DNA of 53,724 nucleotides from Burkholderiaceae bacterium (GCA_030158675.1 JAOASL010000044.1:58926-112649); one strand, 5' to 3'; positions 1 through 9,253 are shown, counted from the first letter of the stretch. Translations and numbers: made by a program. Notes: generated from the letters alone by a model not told the origin.

Positions 1-1
1 T

Positions 2-193
2 TTGCAAAAGCCGCTTCCTATGCCGGCCACAAAGACTGCCGCACCGGTCGATCCGACCCTCGCTGAGTTTGATGAACTTGATCTGCTCGCCATGGATTTG
101 CAAAAACCGCTTCCTATGCCAGCCACAAAGACTGCCGCACCGGTCGATCCGGCCCTCGCTGAGTTTGATGAACTTGATCTGCTCGCCATGGAT
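2..193 (+). repeat. Two 96-bp tandem coding repeats
   Basis: Units 2-97 and 98-193 both begin TTGCAAAA and end GCCATGGAT and differ at three positions. A third unit begins at 194 (TTGCAAAA) but diverges after a few codons. The unit length is a multiple of three, so copy-number change keeps the frame. The array may continue upstream of the window. Confidence 0.85.
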
Positions 194-466
194 TTGCAAA
201 AATCAGTCCGGAAGCCCGAAGCGACAACGACAGCGGCAGTTCTCGACGAGCTAGACCAACTCACATCAGAACTGAATGCCTTGGCCGGCAAGCCTGATGC
301 AGCACAGCCAGCACTCGTTGATGAGGCCAGCATACTAGACGAGCTTGATGAATTGACACAGGATCTCGTCAGCTCGCTGCCCCCTGCACAGCCTCGTCAG
401 GACAACGCCAGAACAACGGGAGCGAATGCCGCCTCGGGCACCCCCACCCCCGATCGCCTCGCGTAA
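2..466 (+). CDS. Acidic repeat protein, C-terminal part (5' end outside window)
   Basis: The open frame runs in from the left edge and stops with TAA at 464-466, so only the last ~154 residues are visible. They start with two 32-residue units (2-97 and 98-193) that differ at only 3 of 96 bases, followed by decayed copies. Each unit has a basic/Pro-rich half (QKPLPMPATKTAAPVDP) and an acidic Leu-rich half (AEFDELDLLAMDL). Later segments keep only the LDELDxLxxDL theme. No signal peptide, membrane segment or catalytic motif is visible in this part. I do not recognise the family. The low-complexity tail could be a linker or a protein-interaction repeat of a larger protein. The initiation codon is not in the window. 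Confidence 0.6.
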   Translation: MQKPLPMPATKTAAPVDPTLAEFDELDLLAMDLQKPLPMPATKTAAPVDPALAEFDELDLLAMDLQKSVRKPEATTTAAVLDELDQLTSELNALAGKPDAAQPALVDEASILDELDELTQDLVSSLPPAQPRQDNARTTGANAASGTPTPDRLA

Positions 467-495
467 GCCGGAAGTCGCTGAAGCGGAGGTACGGC

Positions 496-909
496 CTAGT
501 GCGATCCGGCGGTGGCAGATGCCTCAAGTAATTGCTTTAGCCGCTGCAGATCCGACTGCACGAGCGCCATGTCCTGAGACAAGCGCTGCTGGGTCATCGC
601 CGGCGGCTGGAACAGTGTGAACAGCACCTCGCTGCCGCCGTCATTCGGCACTACGCGCATCGGCACGAATACCTGTAAATCGGGCGCGAGCGAAACCACA
701 TGGTCGAGGATGCCGTGCTCAGTCGGACCGCTGAACTTCAGCCCGACCTCGCCTTCGCCGGTATCCACCATCCAGCGGTCGCCTTCCTGCCGCACAGACT
801 TGCAAAATCCGCCCGCCCATTGCGGCAGATTACGCGGATCGGCGACGAAAGCCGCAACGGCCTCCGGCGCGCAAGCAATCGATACCGACAATGTGGCAGA
901 CGGGTTCAT
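496..909 (-). CDS. SRPBCC-fold (polyketide cyclase/START-like) small protein
   Basis: This gene encodes about 137 residues if it starts at the ATG at 907-909 (MNPSATLSVSI), four bases after the prpE stop codon. An upstream ATG at 933 would overlap prpE. The N-terminus has the usual SRPBCC pattern: a beta strand, an 'APEAVAAFVADPRNLPQW' helix/Trp element, then alternating strands and a long C-terminal helix (QQRLSQDMALVQSDLQRLK). SRPBCC proteins bind hydrophobic ligands; the ligand here is unknown. The tight spacing suggests it is the last gene of the propionate operon, but a role in propionate use is only inferred. It converges with the repeat protein gene on its left. Confidence 0.7.
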   Translation of the reverse strand: MNPSATLSVSIACAPEAVAAFVADPRNLPQWAGGFCKSVRQEGDRWMVDTGEGEVGLKFSGPTEHGILDHVVSLAPDLQVFVPMRVVPNDGGSEVLFTLFQPPAMTQQRLSQDMALVQSDLQRLKQLLEASATAGSH

Positions 910-913
910 GCTG

Positions 914-2815
914 CTATGACTGCAGCGCCTCACGGATTTGTGCCAGCGATGACGGATCTTCGATCGTCGTCAAATCACCCGGATCGCGCCCTTCGCACAG
1001 CGCCTGTATCGAGCGGCGCAGTAACTTGCCAGAGCGCGTCTTTGGCAGCAGATTTACGCAGTAAACCCGTGACGGACGCGCGACCGCACCCAGCTGATGA
1101 TCGACAACGCCGAAGATTTCTTTTTCCAGCTGTTGCTTCGCCTCTGGCGTCGCCACCTTATCTGCATGTCTGGGGATAACGAACGCGACTGCGACCTGTC
1201 CCTTCACCTTATCCTCGACACCAACCACGGCCACTTCGGATACGTTGTCGTGACTGGAAATGCTTTCCTCGATCTCACGGGTGCCGAGGCGATGGCCTGC
1301 GACGTTGATCACATCGTCGGTGCGGCCGAGAATGAAGTAATAACCGTCGGCATCACGGATACCCCAGTCAAAGGTCGAGTACAGCTGTTCGGTCGCAAAG
1401 TTCGACCAGTACGACTTGATAAAACGCTCGTCGTTGCCAAACACGGTTTGCAGGCAACCGGGCGGCAAGGGGCCGTCGATCACAACCACGCCCTTTTCGT
1501 TCGCACCACACAGCGCGCCAGTCGCTTCATTCAGGATCTTTACGCGATAGCCCGGCATCGGCACGCCGGGGCTGCCAAGGCGCGTCGGCTTGTCATCAAT
1601 GCCCTTCGCAATCGACAGGATCGGCCAGCCGGTCTCGGTCTGCCAGTAGTTGTCGATGATGGATACGCCGAGTGCCTCAGCCACCCACGCCGAGGTACTC
1701 TCGTCGAGTGGCTCGCCGGCCAGGTAGAGCGCCTTTAGCGACGACAGGTCGTGCTTTTGCATCAGTTCCGGTGCTTGCTTCTTCAGCACACGTACCGCAG
1801 TCGGCGCGGAGAACATCCGCGTGACCTTGTATTTCTCGACGATCTGCCACCAGATGCTGGCGTCCGGACGCAGCGGCGTGCCCTCGTACAGGATGGTTGC
1901 CATGCCCGCGATCAGCGGGCCATACACGATGTACGAATGGCCGACGACCCAGCCGATGTCGGAGGTGGAGAAGTAAGTTTCGCCCGGCTTGCCGCAATAG
2001 ATGTGTTCCATCGAACTGGCCAGCGCGACCGCATAGCCGCCCACATCCCGCTGCACACCCTTGGGTTTGCCGGTGGTGCCCGATGTGTACAGGATGTAGG
2101 AAATGTCATCCGACTTCAGCCAGGTGACCGGCACCTGCGCATCGATGTGCTTCTCGCGCAGCGTCGCATAATCGACATCACGGCCGGCGACCATGTTCAT
2201 CCCGGCCAGATGGCGATTGACCAGCAGAACATGATCCGGCTTATGCTGAGCCAGGCTGATCGCCTCGTCGAGCAGGGGCTTGTACGGTATCGGCTTGCCG
2301 CCGCGCGAACCGGCGTCGGCCGATACGATCAGCTTCGGCTTCGCGTCGTCGATGCGGGTCGCGAGACTGTTGGCAGCAAAGCCGCCGAACACCACCGAGT
2401 GGATCGCACCGATGCGTGCGCACGCAAGCATTGCGAACATCGCTTCGGCAATCATCGGCATGTAGATCAGCACCATATCGCCGCGGCCGACACCGAGCGC
2501 TTGCATGCTCGCCGCCGTGCGTTCGACCTCGCGCTGCAGTTGCGCGAAGCTCCAAGTTTTTTCGACTGGCGCGCCGTCGATGGTCTCGGTGCTGATAGCG
2601 ATCAGCGCCGTCGTGTCAGCCTGCTTCTTGGCCCAGCGGTCGACCGCGTTGTGGCACAGGTTGGTTTCGCCGCCGACGAACCATGTCGCAAATGGTGGAC
2701 GCGAGTAGTCGAGCACTTTGTCGAACGGCTTATGCCAGTCGATCCGGCTGGCCTCGCCGGCCCAAAAGGTATCCGGATCATCAATCGACTGCCGGTAGAA
2801 CTCCGTGTAGTTCAT
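914..2815 (-). CDS. prpE: Propionate--CoA ligase PrpE
   Basis: A 633-residue acyl-CoA synthetase of the ANL superfamily, the usual length for PrpE and acetyl-CoA synthetases. It activates propionate to propionyl-CoA with ATP and CoA through an acyl-adenylate. Visible motifs are the P-loop YTSGTTGKPKG near residue 245, the YWQTETGWP region near residue 395, the hinge GRTDDVINVAGHR near 505 and the C-terminal catalytic Lys in LPKTRSGKLLRR near 595. The start ATG is preceded by GGAGAGG. It is the fifth gene in the leftward prpB-prpC-acnD-prpF-prpE run, so it supplies the substrate for PrpC. Acetyl-CoA synthetase is the main alternative; the operon context decides for propionate. Confidence 0.93.
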   Translation of the reverse strand: MNYTEFYRQSIDDPDTFWAGEASRIDWHKPFDKVLDYSRPPFATWFVGGETNLCHNAVDRWAKKQADTTALIAISTETIDGAPVEKTWSFAQLQREVERTAASMQALGVGRGDMVLIYMPMIAEAMFAMLACARIGAIHSVVFGGFAANSLATRIDDAKPKLIVSADAGSRGGKPIPYKPLLDEAISLAQHKPDHVLLVNRHLAGMNMVAGRDVDYATLREKHIDAQVPVTWLKSDDISYILYTSGTTGKPKGVQRDVGGYAVALASSMEHIYCGKPGETYFSTSDIGWVVGHSYIVYGPLIAGMATILYEGTPLRPDASIWWQIVEKYKVTRMFSAPTAVRVLKKQAPELMQKHDLSSLKALYLAGEPLDESTSAWVAEALGVSIIDNYWQTETGWPILSIAKGIDDKPTRLGSPGVPMPGYRVKILNEATGALCGANEKGVVVIDGPLPPGCLQTVFGNDERFIKSYWSNFATEQLYSTFDWGIRDADGYYFILGRTDDVINVAGHRLGTREIEESISSHDNVSEVAVVGVEDKVKGQVAVAFVIPRHADKVATPEAKQQLEKEIFGVVDHQLGAVARPSRVYCVNLLPKTRSGKLLRRSIQALCEGRDPGDLTTIEDPSSLAQIREALQS

Positions 2816-2883
2816 TGCCTCTCCATCTTTTTTGTTCGAATTCTTTCTGAGCCGACCTGCGCCGGATTGTCCGGCACGGCTGG

Positions 2884-4074
2884 TCAGAAGCAGTCGCCCG
2901 GCACGCGAACCGAGCCTTCCATCAGTACGCGCGCGCTACGGCTCATGATTGCCTTCTTCACCCTCCACTCGCCATCGATCTGCGTTGCTTCCGCGCCGAC
3001 GCGCAGCGTGCCGGACGGATGGCCGAAACGCACGGCATTGCGTGCTCCGCCACCGGCGGCGATGTTGACCAGCGTGCCCGGGATTGCGGCAGCCGTGCCG
3101 ATGGCGACAGCCGCCGTGCCCATCATCGCGTGATGCAGCTTGCCCATAGACAGCGCACGCACCAGCAGATCCGCGTCAGCTGCCTTCACTGACTTGCCGC
3201 TGGACGACACATAATCTGCCGGCTTGGCGACAAACGCGACCTTCGGCGTGTGCTGCCGCCTGGCCGCCTCGCCGATCTCGCTGATCAGGCCCATGCGCAC
3301 CGCGCCGTAGGCGCGGATGGTCTCGAACATCGCGAGCGCCTTCGCATCACCGTTGATGGCTTCCTGCAGCTCGGTACCGGTGTAACCGATGGCGTCGGCA
3401 TTCACAAAAATGGTCGGGATGCCGGCATTGATCATCGTGGCCTTCAGTGTGCCGACGCCCGGCACCTCCAGGTCATCGACCAGATTCCCGGTCGGGAACA
3501 TCGAACCGCCGGCGCCCTCTTCCTCGGCGGCCGGCTCCATGAATTCCAGCTGCACCTCGGCCGCCGGGAAAGTCACGCCGTCCAGTTCGAAGTCGCCGGT
3601 CTCCTGCACTTCACCCTTGGTGACTGGCACATGCGCGATGATGGTCTTGCCGATATTGGCCTGCCAGATACGGATGGTCGCGATGCCATCCTTCGGTACA
3701 CGCGCCGGATCGACCAGTCCGTTGCTGATCGCGAACGGACCGACGGCCGCAGACAGGTTGCCGCAGTTGCCGCTCCAATCGACGAACGCCTTGTCGATCG
3801 ACACCTGGCCAAACAGGTAGTCGACATCATGGTCGGGCTTGCTGCTCTTGGCCACGATGACGGTCTTGCTGGTGCTGGAGGTTGCAGCCCCCATGCCGTC
3901 GATCTGCTTGCCGTACGGGTCGGGGCTGCCGATCACGCGCATCAGCAGCGCATCGCGCGCCGCGCCCGGCTGCTGTGCCGACACAGGCAGGTCTTGCAGG
4001 CGGAAGAACACGCCCTTGCTGGTGCCGCCACGGATGTAGGTTGCGGGGACTTTGATTTGCGGTGTGAATGCCAT
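2884..4074 (-). CDS. prpF: 2-methylaconitate isomerase PrpF (AcnD-accessory protein)
   Basis: About 396 residues from the ATG at 4074 (MAFTPQIKVPATYIRGGTSKGVFF); an ATG four codons upstream (4086) is also possible, and neither has a strong Shine-Dalgarno. The N-terminal RGGTSKGVFF and the central 'WSGNCGNLSAAVG' motif with its Cys are typical of the PrpF/DUF453 diaminopimelate-epimerase fold. In organisms that use AcnD rather than PrpD, PrpF isomerises the AcnD product so that it can be rehydrated to 2-methylisocitrate. It lies directly downstream of acnD, as expected. No prpD is present in the window. Confidence 0.93.
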   Translation of the reverse strand: MAFTPQIKVPATYIRGGTSKGVFFRLQDLPVSAQQPGAARDALLMRVIGSPDPYGKQIDGMGAATSSTSKTVIVAKSSKPDHDVDYLFGQVSIDKAFVDWSGNCGNLSAAVGPFAISNGLVDPARVPKDGIATIRIWQANIGKTIIAHVPVTKGEVQETGDFELDGVTFPAAEVQLEFMEPAAEEEGAGGSMFPTGNLVDDLEVPGVGTLKATMINAGIPTIFVNADAIGYTGTELQEAINGDAKALAMFETIRAYGAVRMGLISEIGEAARRQHTPKVAFVAKPADYVSSSGKSVKAADADLLVRALSMGKLHHAMMGTAAVAIGTAAAIPGTLVNIAAGGGARNAVRFGHPSGTLRVGAEATQIDGEWRVKKAIMSRSARVLMEGSVRVPGDCF

Positions 4075-4165
4075 GATTGTTTCCATTGACTGAGCATCAA
4101 GTTGAAAAACACCGAAGCCCGGACTGTGCCGGGCTCCAGTGTCTTAGACCAAGCTTTCAGGCAGC

Positions 4166-6760
4166 TTACGCTGACTTCTGCGACGACTCGAGGAAGTCCT
4201 GCGCGAAGCGCTGCAGCACGCCGCCGGCCTCGTAGATCGACACTTCCTCGTCGCTGTCGAGGCGGCAGGTGACCGGCACCTCGACCGTCTCGCCATTTTT
4301 GCGGCGGATGACCAGGGTCAGATCGTTGCGCGGCTTGCGCGCGCCGGTTACGTCGTAGGTTTCGGTACCGTCGAGATCCAGCGTCTTGCGATTCACCCCG
4401 GCCTTGAACTCCAGCGGCAGCACGCCCATACCGATCAGGTTGGTACGGTGGATGCGCTCGAAACCTTCGGCGACGATCACCTCCACGCCGGCCAGACGCA
4501 CGCCCTTCGCCGCCCAGTCGCGCGACGAACCCTGACCATAGTCAGCGCCAGCGACGATGATCAGCGGCTGCTTGCGTTCCATGTAGGTTTCGATCGCTTC
4601 CCACATGCGCATGACTTTGCCTTCCGGCTCGACGCGCGCCAGCGAACCTTTCTTCTGCTGGCCGTCAACGATGGCCATCTCGTTAACCAGCGTCGGGTTC
4701 GCGAAGGTTGCACGCTGCGCGGTCAAATGGTCGCCGCGGTGCGTCGCGTAGGAGTTGAAGTCCTCTTCCGGCAGACCCATCTTGTGCAGGTACTCGCCGG
4801 CCGCCGAATTCATCAGGATCGCGTTCGACGGCGACAGATGGTCGGTGGTGATGTTGTCCGGCAGCAGAGCCAGCGGACGCATGCCTTTCAGCGTGCGCTC
4901 GCCTGCCAGCGCGCCTTCCCAGTAAGGCGGACGGCGGATGTAGGTCGATTGCGGCCGCCAGTCGTACAACGGCGTGACCTGCGTGCCGGCATCGGCACGA
5001 ATCGCGAACATCGGCTCGTAAACCTTGCGGAAATGCTCAGGCTTCACGCTGGACTTCACGACCGCATCGATCTCGGCGTCGGTCGGCCAGATGTCCTTCA
5101 GGCGGATTTCCTTGCCATCGACCACGGTCAGCACATCCCTCTCGATATCGAAGCGAACCGTGCCGGCAATCGCGTAAGCGACGACCAGCGGCGGCGATGC
5201 GAGGAAAGCCTGCTTCGCATACGGATGGATGCGGCCGTCGAAGTTACGGTTGCCAGACAGGACGGCAGTAGCGTACAGGTCGCGGTCGATGATTTCCTGC
5301 TGGATCTTCGGATCAAGCGCGCCGGACATGCCGTTGCATGACGTGCATGCATAGGCCACCACACCGAAGCCGAGCTTCTCAAGTTCGGGCAGCAGGCCCG
5401 AGTCTTCAAGGTACATCGTGACCGCCTTTGATCCCGGCGCCAGCGACGATTTGACCCACGGCTTGCGGAACAGGCCGAGCTTGTTGGCGTTGCGCGCCAG
5501 CAGGCCGGCGGCAATCACGTTGCGCGGATTCGAAGTATTGGTGCAGCTGGTAATGGCGGCAATGACCACTGCGCCGTCCGGCATCTGACCCGGCACGTCT
5601 TGCCATGGGCCGGCAATGCCCTTCGCCGCCAGCTCGGTGGTGGCGACACGCGCATGCGGGTTCGACGGACCGGCCATGTTGCGCACGACGGTCGACAGGT
5701 CGAACTTCAGCACGCGCTCGTATTCGGCCTGCTTGAGGCTCTCAGCCCACAGGCCGGTGGTCTTCGCATAGGTCTCGACCAGTGCGACCTGCTCGTCGCT
5801 GCGGCCGGTCAGCTTCAGGTAGCTGATGGTCTGCTCGTCGATGGCGAACATCGCGGCCGTCGCGCCGTATTCGGGCGCCATGTTCGAGATGGTCGCGCGA
5901 TCGCCCAGCGTCAGCGCGCGGGCGCCTTCGCCATAGAACTCAAGGTAAGCGCCGACGACCTTGGATTTGCGCAGGAACTCGGTCATAGCCAGCACGATGT
6001 CGGTTGCGGTGATACCCGGCTGCGGCTTGCCCGACAGCTCGACACCGATGATATCCGGCAGACGCATCCACGATGCGCGGCCCAGCATCACGTTTTCGGC
6101 CTCGAGGCCGCCGACACCGATGGCGACCACACCGAGTGCATCGACATGCGGGGTATGGCTGTCGGTGCCGACGCAAGTGTCAGGATAGGCGACACCTTGG
6201 TCGCTATGGATTACCGGCGACATCCGCTCCAGATTGATCTGATGCATGATGCCGTTGCCCGGCGGGATCACATCGACGTTCTTGAATGCGTGCTTGGTCC
6301 ATTCAATGAAATGAAAACGGTCTTCGTTGCGGCGATCTTCAATCGCGCGATTTTTCTCGAACGCCTGCGGATCGAAACCGCCGCATTCCACTGCCAGCGA
6401 ATGGTCGACAATCAGCTGTACCGGCACCACCGGATTCACCTTGGCCGGGTCGCCGCCCTGATCGGCGATGGCGTCACGCAGACCGGCGAGGTCCACCAGC
6501 GCGGTCTGGCCGAGAATGTCGTGGCAGACCACGCGCGCAGGGAACCACGGGAAGTCGAGATCGCGCTTCCTTTCGATCAGCTGTGTCAACGAAGCCTTCA
6601 GCGTGGACGGGTCGCAGCGGCGCACCAGGTTTTCGGCGAGCACACGCGAGGTGTACGGCAGCTTGTCCCAGGCACCGGACTGGATTGCGTCGACGGCTTC
6701 ACGCGCGTCGAAATAGTCAAGGTGGGTGCCGGGGAGGGATTTGCGGTGGGCGGTGTTCAT
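4166..6760 (-). CDS. acnD: Fe/S-dependent 2-methylisocitrate dehydratase AcnD
   Basis: An 864-residue aconitase-superfamily protein, full length for AcnD. It dehydrates 2-methylcitrate in the methylcitrate cycle. The cysteine ligands of the [4Fe-4S] cluster are visible in AITSCTNTSNPRN and ACTSCNGMSG in the middle of the protein, and the C-terminal swivel domain contains GADYGQGSSRDWAAKG. The prp context and adjacent prpF favour AcnD over the citric-acid-cycle AcnA, which is similar in sequence. The start ATG at 6758-6760 lacks a clear Shine-Dalgarno sequence. A 199-bp gap separates it from prpC. Confidence 0.92.
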   Translation of the reverse strand: MNTAHRKSLPGTHLDYFDAREAVDAIQSGAWDKLPYTSRVLAENLVRRCDPSTLKASLTQLIERKRDLDFPWFPARVVCHDILGQTALVDLAGLRDAIADQGGDPAKVNPVVPVQLIVDHSLAVECGGFDPQAFEKNRAIEDRRNEDRFHFIEWTKHAFKNVDVIPPGNGIMHQINLERMSPVIHSDQGVAYPDTCVGTDSHTPHVDALGVVAIGVGGLEAENVMLGRASWMRLPDIIGVELSGKPQPGITATDIVLAMTEFLRKSKVVGAYLEFYGEGARALTLGDRATISNMAPEYGATAAMFAIDEQTISYLKLTGRSDEQVALVETYAKTTGLWAESLKQAEYERVLKFDLSTVVRNMAGPSNPHARVATTELAAKGIAGPWQDVPGQMPDGAVVIAAITSCTNTSNPRNVIAAGLLARNANKLGLFRKPWVKSSLAPGSKAVTMYLEDSGLLPELEKLGFGVVAYACTSCNGMSGALDPKIQQEIIDRDLYATAVLSGNRNFDGRIHPYAKQAFLASPPLVVAYAIAGTVRFDIERDVLTVVDGKEIRLKDIWPTDAEIDAVVKSSVKPEHFRKVYEPMFAIRADAGTQVTPLYDWRPQSTYIRRPPYWEGALAGERTLKGMRPLALLPDNITTDHLSPSNAILMNSAAGEYLHKMGLPEEDFNSYATHRGDHLTAQRATFANPTLVNEMAIVDGQQKKGSLARVEPEGKVMRMWEAIETYMERKQPLIIVAGADYGQGSSRDWAAKGVRLAGVEVIVAEGFERIHRTNLIGMGVLPLEFKAGVNRKTLDLDGTETYDVTGARKPRNDLTLVIRRKNGETVEVPVTCRLDSDEEVSIYEAGGVLQRFAQDFLESSQKSA

Positions 6761-6959
6761 GGTCTGCAGTAAATCTGTCGAGAATATGTGGAGGAAGAAC
6801 GTGCGTTGCTTTCTTCCTGTTTCACTTCAGGCGTTTCGTGCTCTCCCGAGAGCCGTAGCGAGCGGCCCGAGCCCGGTCAAAGAGACACCGCCGTACTGGA
6901 CGTACGACAAGCATCGCAGGGCCGCAACCGGGTCGCGCAGCAGGCTATCGGGCAGTCAC
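6761..6959. other. 199-bp gap inside the prp operon
   Basis: This gap separates acnD from prpC in an otherwise compact operon. It holds several short inverted repeats, for example CTCTCccGAGAG near 6840-6852 and CCGTACtggacGTACG near 6891-6906, but no T-run that would make a convincing terminator and no plausible open frame. I see no defined function. Confidence 0.4.
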
Positions 6960-8114
6960 TTACTTGCGCTTCGAGATCGGCACGAACTTCAGATCTTCCG
7001 GGCCGACGTAGTTTGCGCTCGGTCGGATGATCTTGTTGTCGATGCGCTGCTCGATGATGTGCGAAGCCCAGCCTGACGTACGCGAGATCACGAACAACGG
7101 CGTGAACATTGCGGTCGGCACACCCATCATGTGGTACGAGACAGCGGAGAACCAGTCGAGGTTCGGGAACATCTTCTTGATGTCCCACATCACGGTCTCG
7201 AGGCGCTCGGCGATGTCGAACATCTTGGTCGATCCGGCATCCTTCGACAGGTTGCGCGCGACTTCCTTGATCACCTTATTGCGCGGATCGGAGATGGTGT
7301 AGACAGGGTGGCCGAAGCCGATGATCACTTCCTTGTTTTCGACGCGCTTGCGGATGTCGGCCTCGGCCTCGTCCGGGTTGTCATAGCGCTTCTGGATCTC
7401 GAACGCGACTTCATTGGCGCCACCATGCTTCGGACCACGCAGCGCGCCGATCGCGCCGGTGATGGCCGAATGCATGTCGGAGCCCGTGCCGGCGATCACG
7501 CGGCCGGTGAAGGTCGATGCGTTGAACTCGTGCTCGGCGTACAGGATCAGCGAGGTATGCATTGCACGGACCCACAGCTCGGACGGTTCTTCGCCATGCA
7601 ACAGATGCAGGAAGTGACCGCCGATCGAGTCGTCATCGGTCTCGACTTCGATGCGCTTGCCGTTGTGGCTGTAGTGATACCAGTACAGCAGCATCGAGCC
7701 GAACGAAGCCATCAGGCGATCGGCGATGTCGCGTGCGCCCGGCACGTTATGGTCATCTTTTTCCGGCAGCACGCAGCCGAGCACGGACACACCGGTACGC
7801 ATCACGTCCATCGGGTGCGCTGAGGCCGGCAGCCACTCGAGTGCGGCCTTCACGTTGGCCGGCAGGCCTCGCAGCGCCTTCAGCTTTTGCTTGTATGCCT
7901 TCAGCTCGGCGGCGGTCGGCAGCTTGCCGTGCACCAGCAGGTGCGCAATCTCTTCGAATTCGCTGGACTCGGCCAGGTCGAGAATGTCATAGCCGCGGTA
8001 GTGCAGATCGTTGCCGGTACGACCGACGGTGCAGAGTGCGGTATTGCCAGCGGTGACGCCGGACAGGGCAACGGATTTTTTCGGCTTGAAGCCAGGTGCT
8101 TGTTGATCGCTCAT
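6960..8114 (-). CDS. prpC: 2-methylcitrate synthase PrpC
   Basis: The start is the ATG at 8112-8114 ([13 protein letters not shown]), chosen because AAGGAG sits seven bases upstream; this gives 384 residues, normal for PrpC. It condenses propionyl-CoA with oxaloacetate. Citrate-synthase landmarks are '[26 protein letters not shown]' near the N-terminus, the His motifs around '[18 protein letters not shown]' and '[14 protein letters not shown]', and the C-terminal '[21 protein letters not shown]'. It follows prpB by 19 bp and should be co-transcribed with it. General citrate synthase is a weaker alternative because of length and context. Confidence 0.95.
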   Translation of the reverse strand: MSDQQAPGFKPKKSVALSGVTAGNTALCTVGRTGNDLHYRGYDILDLAESSEFEEIAHLLVHGKLPTAAELKAYKQKLKALRGLPANVKAALEWLPASAHPMDVMRTGVSVLGCVLPEKDDHNVPGARDIADRLMASFGSMLLYWYHYSHNGKRIEVETDDDSIGGHFLHLLHGEEPSELWVRAMHTSLILYAEHEFNASTFTGRVIAGTGSDMHSAITGAIGALRGPKHGGANEVAFEIQKRYDNPDEAEADIRKRVENKEVIIGFGHPVYTISDPRNKVIKEVARNLSKDAGSTKMFDIAERLETVMWDIKKMFPNLDWFSAVSYHMMGVPTAMFTPLFVISRTSGWASHIIEQRIDNKIIRPSANYVGPEDLKFVPISKRK

Positions 8115-8133
8115 TAGGATGCTCCTTGGTGTC

Positions 8134-9024
8134 TTACTTGGATTTCTGCTGCGCGAAAAGCGCGTCGAGCTTCTGCTCGAAATCGTGATAGCCGATGCGG
8201 TCGTACAGCTCCATGCGGGTCTGCATGGTGTCAACCACATTCTTCTGCGTGCCGTCGCGGCGCACTGCCTGATAAACGTTCTCGGCAGCTTTGTTCATTG
8301 CACGGAACGCTGACAGCGGGTACAGCACGATGCCGACATCGGCGCCGCGCAGCTCATCGACGGTGTATAGCGGCGTCGCCCCGAATTCAGTGATGTTCGC
8401 GAGGATAGGCACCTTCACCGCCGCCGCGAATTGCTTGTACATGGCCAGTTCGGTGATGGCTTCCGGGAAGATCATGTCGGCGCCGGCTTCGACACAGGCG
8501 ACAGCTCGTTCAATCGCGGCGTCCAGCCCTTCGACGGCGAGTGCATCCGTCCGCGCCATGATCACGAAATTCTCATCGGTACGCGCATCGACGGCGGCCT
8601 TGATGCGATCCACCATTTCCTGCTTGGTGACGATCTCCTTGTTCGGACGATGGCCGCAACGCTTTGCGCCGACCTGGTCTTCGATATGGATCGCGGCAGC
8701 GCCAAACTTGATCATCGATTTCACGGTGCGCGCGACGTTGAACGCCGACGAACCAAAGCCGGTGTCGACGTCAACCAGCAGCGGCAGGTCGCAGACGTCG
8801 GTGATGCGACGCACGTCGGTCAGCACATCATCGAGACTGGAAATGCCAAGATCCGGCAAACCCAGCGAGCCGGCCGCGACACCGCCGCCGGACAGATAAA
8901 TGGCGCGAAAACCGGCGCGCTTGGCCAGCAGTGCATGGTTGGCATTGATGGCGCCGATGATTTGCAATGGCGACTCTTCTTTCATTGCCTGCCGAAAGCG
9001 TGCGCCCGGGGATTGGATGCTCAT
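8134..9024 (-). CDS. prpB: 2-methylisocitrate lyase PrpB
   Basis: Starting at the ATG at 9022-9024 ([14 protein letters not shown]), with AGGACA upstream, the product has 296 residues, the usual PrpB size. It splits 2-methylisocitrate into pyruvate and succinate. The isocitrate-lyase/PEP-mutase barrel is recognisable from '[19 protein letters not shown]', the metal-binding '[10 protein letters not shown]' and the catalytic KRCGH motif. It is the first gene of the leftward operon, about 40 nt from the expected start site of the sigma-54 promoter at 9074-9088. Confidence 0.96.
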   Translation of the reverse strand: MSIQSPGARFRQAMKEESPLQIIGAINANHALLAKRAGFRAIYLSGGGVAAGSLGLPDLGISSLDDVLTDVRRITDVCDLPLLVDVDTGFGSSAFNVARTVKSMIKFGAAAIHIEDQVGAKRCGHRPNKEIVTKQEMVDRIKAAVDARTDENFVIMARTDALAVEGLDAAIERAVACVEAGADMIFPEAITELAMYKQFAAAVKVPILANITEFGATPLYTVDELRGADVGIVLYPLSAFRAMNKAAENVYQAVRRDGTQKNVVDTMQTRMELYDRIGYHDFEQKLDALFAQQKSK

Positions 9025-9073
9025 GTTCTGTCCTGTGAAAACTGTTTCAGGGGGATAAAGCGCCTGCATTATT

Positions 9074-9088
9074 GCAATGGTCGTGCCA
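9074..9088 (-). promoter_or_regulatory. Sigma-54 promoter of the prpBC-acnD-prpFE operon
   Basis: Read leftward, the sequence is TGGCAC-N5-TTGC, matching the -24 (GG) and -12 (GC) consensus exactly in spacing and sequence. The predicted start would lie near 9062, about 38 nt before the prpB ATG. The divergently encoded PrpR is a sigma-54 activator, so promoter and activator fit each other. This is a prediction from sequence. Confidence 0.85.
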
Positions 9089-9195
9089 CTGTCGGCAGCC
9101 CGCCTTTAAGCTGCAACACAGAAATAAAAATTCCTGAAAAAACAAAAACTTGGAAAGATCTCTGCTCGGCAAGCGGAGCTTCCTGCTTGCCTGAG

Positions 9196-9253
9196 TGTTT
9201 CAATATGTGTTTCAATGTTTCCATCTATTGAAACATGAAACATTTGTGAAACA
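9196..9253. promoter_or_regulatory. Dyad array of six TGTTTC/GAAACA half-sites (candidate PrpR operator)
   Basis: Three rightward copies TGTTTCAA (9196-9203), TGTTTCAA (9208-9215) and TGTTTCC (9216-9222) face three inverted copies TTGAAACA (9228-9235), TGAAACA (9236-9242) and TGAAACA (9247-9253). Steps are 12 and 8 bp on one side and 8 and 11 on the other, so the array is nearly symmetric about 9225. It lies about 110-180 bp upstream of the sigma-54 promoter, a normal enhancer distance, and its last half-site overlaps the prpR start codon. Confidence 0.7.

Noticed and set aside
1751-3133. Long rightward open frame opposite prpE/prpF
   Set aside because: It is antisense to two clear genes, has Arg/His-rich composition typical of the complementary strand of GC-rich codons, and no family motif.
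5600-6772. Long rightward open frame opposite acnD
   Set aside because: Shadow of a well-supported gene with no recognisable protein features or ribosome-binding site.
914-9024. Missing prpD as sign of a broken pathway
   Set aside because: AcnD plus PrpF replaces PrpD in many proteobacteria, so the pathway is complete.
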